Below are positions 21,738 through 24,215 of a stretch of 24,215 nucleotides of DNA, in pieces. Each line of letters opens with the position of its first letter. The first letter of the stretch is position 1. Position numbers and translations under genes: made by a program. Below the pieces are notes generated by a model, which saw nothing but the letters and a program-made list of their open reading frames with translations, was not told the origin of the DNA and did no database searches. Location of the stretch: the IMG/VR virus record IMGVR_UViG_3300037963_006095, positions 1-24,215 of that record; one strand, given 5' to 3'. The stretch is from a virus.

Positions 21738-21914
21738 TTATATTTCTCCCCATTCTATTATTACAGAAAAGAAAGTTAAATGTAACTTAACTGTATAATA
21801 ATTGAGATAACTTTCAGGAGGAATAATTTCATAACCAACCATGATACCTTCATGCGGCCATCTGAAATTAAGAGCCAATTCCCAAAACTTATTATCTTTA
21901 AAATTTAAATTCAT
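21738..21914 (-). CDS. Small protein (58 aa), unknown
   Basis: ATG 21914 opens 58 codons and ends 1 nt before the glycosylase-family start. Mixed beta-type sequence (WELALNFRWPHEGIMVGYEI, YLNYYTVKLHLTFFSVIIEW) with many aromatics. No motif is recognisable. Its strict packing between the zinc-ribbon gene and the glycosylase gene supports it being real. Confidence 0.65.
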   Translation of the reverse strand: MNLNFKDNKFWELALNFRWPHEGIMVGYEIIPPESYLNYYTVKLHLTFFSVIIEWGEI

Positions 21915-21929
21915 AATAACTATTTTAGA

Positions 21930-22079
21930 TTATTGAGCATATGCTTGTTTAATTCTAGCTACGATAACTAATGAATTACAACTATCACAAGCTCTTCCAG
22001 TTTTAGATATAGGATCTGGGTTATGACCAAAATCCTTTATCGGTCCATTGCATATAACACATTTAATAAATTTTCTCAT
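21930..22079 (-). CDS. Small zinc-ribbon protein (49 aa)
   Basis: ATG 22079 opens 49 codons, overlapping the end of the SWIM gene by 17 bp. Two CxxC knuckles are present: C7-C10 (KCVICNG) and C31-C34 (RACDSCN), with a PDPISKTGRACDSCN segment like those in many small phage zinc-ribbon proteins. A short helix follows (SLVIVARIKQAYAQ). Nucleic-acid binding or transcription-factor-like interaction with host RNA polymerase is possible. Confidence 0.75.
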   Translation of the reverse strand: MRKFIKCVICNGPIKDFGHNPDPISKTGRACDSCNSLVIVARIKQAYAQ

Positions 22080-22386
22080 TTAATTTAACTTCTTTAATAT
22101 GTTTACAATTTCCATGAGCAATATACCCCCAACAGGTACAACAAAGCTCATTTCGAGCATTATATCTTACGATATATTCTTCTCCAGATCTAGCTGAAGT
22201 AAATTTCCAACTCTTTTCTTCTTCGAATAACTCTTCGAAGGGCCTCTTCTCCATAACTATATCTTCTATAGTTGTATCTTTTTCCACAACCGTCCAGGAA
22301 GGAACATGATACCGAACGCCGGAGGAGACGGTTATGAATCCTCCGAGTCCGACGTTTGATCTCGGTACCAAATAGGTCTTACGCAT
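22063..22386 (-). CDS. SWIM-type zinc-finger protein (107 aa)
   Basis: ATG 22386 (MRKTYLVPRSNVGL) overlaps the upstream stop and is preferred over the TTG three bases earlier. Residues 83-96 carry the SWIM pattern CxC...CxH: C83, C85, C94 and H96 in CTCWGYIAHGNCKHIKEV, preceded by YIVRYNARNEL, the usual strand pair. The first 60 residues are unfamiliar. SWIM fingers bind DNA or proteins and occur in recombination and transposition factors. It lies in the DNA-metabolism unit with a zinc ribbon and a glycosylase. Confidence 0.82.
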   Translation of the reverse strand: MRKTYLVPRSNVGLGGFITVSSGVRYHVPSWTVVEKDTTIEDIVMEKRPFEELFEEEKSWKFTSARSGEEYIVRYNARNELCCTCWGYIAHGNCKHIKEVKLNEKIY

Positions 22387-23269
22387 CAACAGTCCAGTTA
22401 TGACTATTGTACGAGCCTATCAAAGCATCTTCCAATTTAGATATTCTAATTTTATCTAGAACATCTTCAGTAGTATGATTTTCATACTTATCAGTTTCTG
22501 AATTCCATCTTCTAATAATCTTTTCTACTTTAAGAGAACAAGATTTACCAGAGTAAGACATATGAACTATTTTAGCTTTTTTAATTCCACTAACATACCA
22601 ATCATATCTTACTTGAAGACTTAATCCATCTTCACGAGTAATCTCAATACCTTTCTTTAGATCTGAGATCATATTATCTCTCTTGTAATTATCTCTATCA
22701 GTTCTTACTTCTTCTATTTCTCTTCTATGCTTAATAATTTTATCAGTAAGCTTAGTTTCTTTTACTGAGTATTTCTTCTTACAAGTATTTAGATCAGCTA
22801 AGATATCATCTTTAAAGTCATTTATAGTCATAGCTATTTGACCATTAAACATAAACCTCTCTAAATTTCTATCTGAGTAGTGATCACTAGTAGAATAAGT
22901 ACCTATACCTATATTAACATATTCTTTTTCATCTTCTTTATTTCTTTCAGTAGTAGTATAGATAGTACATAGCTCATAACTTCTATGCTTAATTACTTTT
23001 TCATAATCTTCTTTTTCTTCATTCCAAACTTCTTTTTCAAATTCATCACCTTTACATGAAATAGTAATATAATCGACAGATCCTCTATAATCTAAATCTT
23101 CTAAGTTAGTTTCGATACCTTCAGTACCTTCAAAATAAGATACAAGAATATCTCTCATCTCTTTATCTTGAGAATTCCAGAGTTCTTTTCTTTGATCTTC
23201 TAATTTTTCTTTTGCAGTTCTAAGTTTATCCTCTTTAGAATCAAGAGCTTCAAAAATGTATTTAGACAT
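22379..23269 (-). CDS. Long early coiled-coil/alpha-beta protein, unknown
   Basis: A 296-residue highly charged protein, first gene of the P5 unit. Residues 10-40 (DKLRTAKEKLEDQRKELWN) and about 170-205 (KLTDKIIKHRREIEEVRTDR) are coiled-coil-like; between and after them are beta-rich segments (SVDYITISCKGDEF, CSLKVEKIIRRWN). It starts at ATG 23269 with the AAGGTT leader directly before it. No motif identifies a function. It overlaps the SWIM gene by 8 bp. Confidence 0.75.
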   Translation of the reverse strand: MSKYIFEALDSKEDKLRTAKEKLEDQRKELWNSQDKEMRDILVSYFEGTEGIETNLEDLDYRGSVDYITISCKGDEFEKEVWNEEKEDYEKVIKHRSYELCTIYTTTERNKEDEKEYVNIGIGTYSTSDHYSDRNLERFMFNGQIAMTINDFKDDILADLNTCKKKYSVKETKLTDKIIKHRREIEEVRTDRDNYKRDNMISDLKKGIEITREDGLSLQVRYDWYVSGIKKAKIVHMSYSGKSCSLKVEKIIRRWNSETDKYENHTTEDVLDKIRISKLEDALIGSYNSHNWTVDA

Positions 23270-23296
23270 AACCTTAATTTTAAAATTTATATACTA

Positions 23297-23327
23297 TAAA
23301 TATACGAATTTTTATTCAGACTTCCAA
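23297..23327 (-). promoter_or_regulatory. Early promoter P5
   Basis: Minus strand TTGGAA (23322-23327), 17-nt spacer ending ATTCG, TATATTTA (23297-23304). It drives the unit 23269 to 21263. Confidence 0.82.
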
Positions 23328-23350
23328 CTGTTCCCCCAATTATTTTCAGG
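23328..23350 (-). promoter_or_regulatory. Conserved element upstream of P5
   Basis: CCTGAAAATAATTGGGGG directly upstream of the P5 -35, matching the P4 element at 20 of 23 bases. It lies in the 40 bp between the tRNA-like gene and the promoter. Confidence 0.5.
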
Positions 23351-23367
23351 AGGAACTGGAAGTTTAG

Positions 23368-23511
23368 CAACCCCGGCAGGACTCGAACCTGCGACCTCTC
23401 TAACCCATTTGCTTTTCACGATCGATTGTATTACGAGTTTCACTTCTACGTATAAGTTACTTCTCCGCGCCTGGTTAAGCTAAAGTGTTCTACCTACTGA
23501 ACTACGGGACA
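23368..23511 (-). tRNA. tRNA-like gene with a long insertion in the anticodon loop
   Basis: Minus strand: 7-nt TGTCCCG (23505-23511), TA, a D arm GTTC-AGTAGGTA-GAAC (23487-23502), a 5-bp anticodon stem CTTTA (23481-23485) with TAGAG (23398-23402), AGGTC variable loop, and a perfect T arm GCAGG-TTCGAGT-CCTGC (23376-23392), then CGGGGTT plus G. Between the anticodon-stem strands lie 78 nt instead of 7, an excess of about 71 nt. The acceptor pairs only at its inner four positions plus wobbles; its end is mismatched and no CCA is encoded. I cannot assign an anticodon. It may be an intron-bearing tRNA, a decaying tRNA or a tRNA mimic. The insert is too short for a typical group I intron. Confidence 0.5.
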
Positions 23512-23515
23512 TCTA

Positions 23516-23546
23516 TCAAGATACGAATAAAAACTCATTTAAACAA
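23516..23546 (-). promoter_or_regulatory. Promoter P8 for the tRNA-like gene
   Basis: Minus strand TTGTTT (23541-23546), 17-nt spacer ending ATTCG, TATCTTGA (23516-23523), which even fits the Bacteroidetes TAnnTTG form. The expected start at about 23511 equals the first base of the tRNA-like structure. An A7 tract lies further upstream. Confidence 0.65.
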
Positions 23547-23686
23547 CTTTCTCCCATGTTTTTTTAAGTAAGTCTGTAGCTATTTATTATACACAGCGAT
23601 ACCTCCGATAGACCTCGCTACTCTATCACACAGTTCCCTTAAACTTTATTGGTAGTTACTTATAATTAACATTTAAAATTTATTAT

Positions 23687-23920
23687 ATGGATTTTTTAAA
23701 AACTGTTGGCTCTTGGGTCAACGCATTAACTGAAATTGGTATGTCAATAATTGCTCTTGGAGTAGTAATTGAAGTACTTTTTAAAGGAGCAGTAATTCCT
23801 TTTTGGCCTGATGTATCTGTAGTGGATAACATTATGGGTATTTTAGGATCATTAAGCAATGAAGGGCTACTAGGACTAGTAGGAGCATTCGTCCTTTATC
23901 ATATTCTTAAAAAGAAATAA
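23687..23920 (+). CDS. Small two-segment membrane protein (77 aa)
   Basis: It starts at ATG 23687, after a long A/T-rich leader. Two hydrophobic stretches (IGMSIIALGVVIEVLFKGAV, residues about 17-36; GLLGLVGAFVLYHIL, about 59-73) flank an IPFWPDVSVVDNIMGILGSL segment, and the protein ends in KKK. Small proteins with this IALGVVxEVLFKG...IPFWP pattern are familiar to me from marine T4-like phages, with no proven function. Size and topology would permit a holin-like role, but the family is not established as lytic. TTATAATTAAC at 23659-23669 could be its promoter -10 or late motif. Confidence 0.8.
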   Translation: MDFLKTVGSWVNALTEIGMSIIALGVVIEVLFKGAVIPFWPDVSVVDNIMGILGSLSNEGLLGLVGAFVLYHILKKK

Positions 23921-23942
23921 GAATATATAATTAATGACAGTA

Positions 23943-23968
23943 AGAGGTCCTTCGGGGCCTCTTTTTTT
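23943..23968 (+). terminator. Rho-independent terminator
   Basis: AGAGGTCC-TTCG-GGGCCTCT forms an 8-bp stem with one T-G pair and a UUCG tetraloop, followed by seven T. It ends the 23687 gene; its T-run overlaps the stop codon of the convergent minus-strand gene. Confidence 0.92.
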
Positions 23969-24215
23969 ATCCGAATATCTCTATTCTAATGTCTTTATTC
24001 ATTTCGAAACCTCTTTCAGCTAAATGATTTCTTCCTTCATCTATCATTCTACTCCATCCACAAAAGTATACTAAAGGTTTTTCTTTTCTACTATCTATAA
24101 GATCTAAATAATGCTCATGAACGTAACCTTTTTTACCTTTCCAATCCTCTCTAGATAAAACTGGAATGAATTCAAAGTTATCTACTAATGATTCAATAAG
24201 TTTCATTTCTTCCCA
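23967..24215 (-). CDS. Ferredoxin/flavin-reductase-type NAD(P)H oxidoreductase, C-terminal part
   Basis: The frame stays open to the right edge (codons before the first Met at 24206 read W-E-E), so this is the C-terminus of a longer gene. The 82 visible residues match the NAD(P)-binding half of FNR-like enzymes: FEFIPVLSREDWKGKKGYVH, then the CG motif in PLVYFCGWSRMIDEGRNHL, and the C-terminal DIRIEIFG. FNR-like enzymes pass electrons between NAD(P)H and ferredoxin, flavodoxin or flavin. In a phage it might feed reducing power to ribonucleotide reductase or a redox enzyme such as the oxygenase here; no partner is visible. The FAD-binding half lies outside the window. Confidence 0.8.
   Translation of the reverse strand, partial: WEEMKLIESLVDNFEFIPVLSREDWKGKKGYVHEHYLDLIDSRKEKPLVYFCGWSRMIDEGRNHLAERGFEMNKDIRIEIFG

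Noticed and set aside
22204-22212. TTCCAACT string (minus TTGGAA) inside the SWIM gene
   Set aside because: No TATATTTA-like box lies 17 nt downstream, so it is not a member of the promoter family.
23256-23483. 75-codon plus-strand open frame
   Set aside because: It crosses promoter P5 and the tRNA-like gene; the apparent GLEPATSL sequence is the antisense of the T arm.
23398-23511. Two adjacent tRNA genes instead of one interrupted tRNA
   Set aside because: The 144-nt length would allow two, but only one D arm and one T arm exist, and the split anticodon stem pairs at all five positions.
23580-23640. AGCGA...TCGCT inverted repeat upstream of the 77-residue membrane protein
   Set aside because: Only a 5-bp stem with a 15-nt loop and no T-run or partner motif; it could be chance.

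Overview
The window looks like part of the genome of a T4-like tailed phage (contractile tail). It is AT-rich and densely packed, with almost all genes on the minus strand. Two things suggest a host in the Bacteroidetes (flavobacterial type). First, at least seven intergenic promoters share a TTG...N17...TATATTTA layout, close to the Bacteroidetes sigma-A consensus (TTG / TAnnTTTG) and unlike the enterobacterial -35/-10. Second, one early gene encodes a lipoprotein whose residues after the lipidated Cys (SPEED) resemble the Bacteroidetes lipoprotein surface-export signal. The host is inferred, not proven.

Positions 1-11841 (minus strand) form the late morphogenesis block. Reading in the direction of transcription: an HD-domain hydrolase, a small membrane/coiled-coil protein, a gp55-like late sigma factor, a small acidic protein, a gp5-like hub/spike with OB-fold and beta-helix, two baseplate-associated unknowns, gp25, gp6, a beta-rich structural protein, a small coiled-coil protein, and a structural protein of more than 1000 residues that runs off the left edge. 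The large protein carries an inserted cupredoxin-like domain and ends in Ser/Thr/Pro repeats.

Positions 11842-16081 form an accessory region: the lipoprotein and its partner, an SGNH-hydrolase-like protein, a UVR-motif protein, four tiny plus-strand genes from their own promoter, two tiny minus-strand genes, and about 475 bp without convincing genes. Two near-identical G-rich elements in inverted orientation bracket 13903-16082.

Positions 16082-20293 (minus) form one tightly overlapped early operon of twelve genes. It starts at a strong promoter with a papain-like cysteine-peptidase-like gene and ends with a glycosyltransferase-like protein and a 2OG-Fe(II) oxygenase. Most members are small unknowns. 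Positions 20364-23269 hold two further promoter-led units: a RecA/RadA-like ATPase alone, and a five-gene unit with a SWIM zinc finger, a zinc-ribbon protein and a pyrimidine-dimer-glycosylase-family protein.

At the right end are a tRNA-like gene with a very long insertion in the anticodon loop and a promoter placed exactly at its 5' end, a plus-strand small membrane protein followed by a clear terminator, and the C-terminal part of a ferredoxin/flavin-reductase-type NAD(P)H oxidoreductase cut by the window edge.

All family assignments come from reading the sequences by eye; no database search was run.
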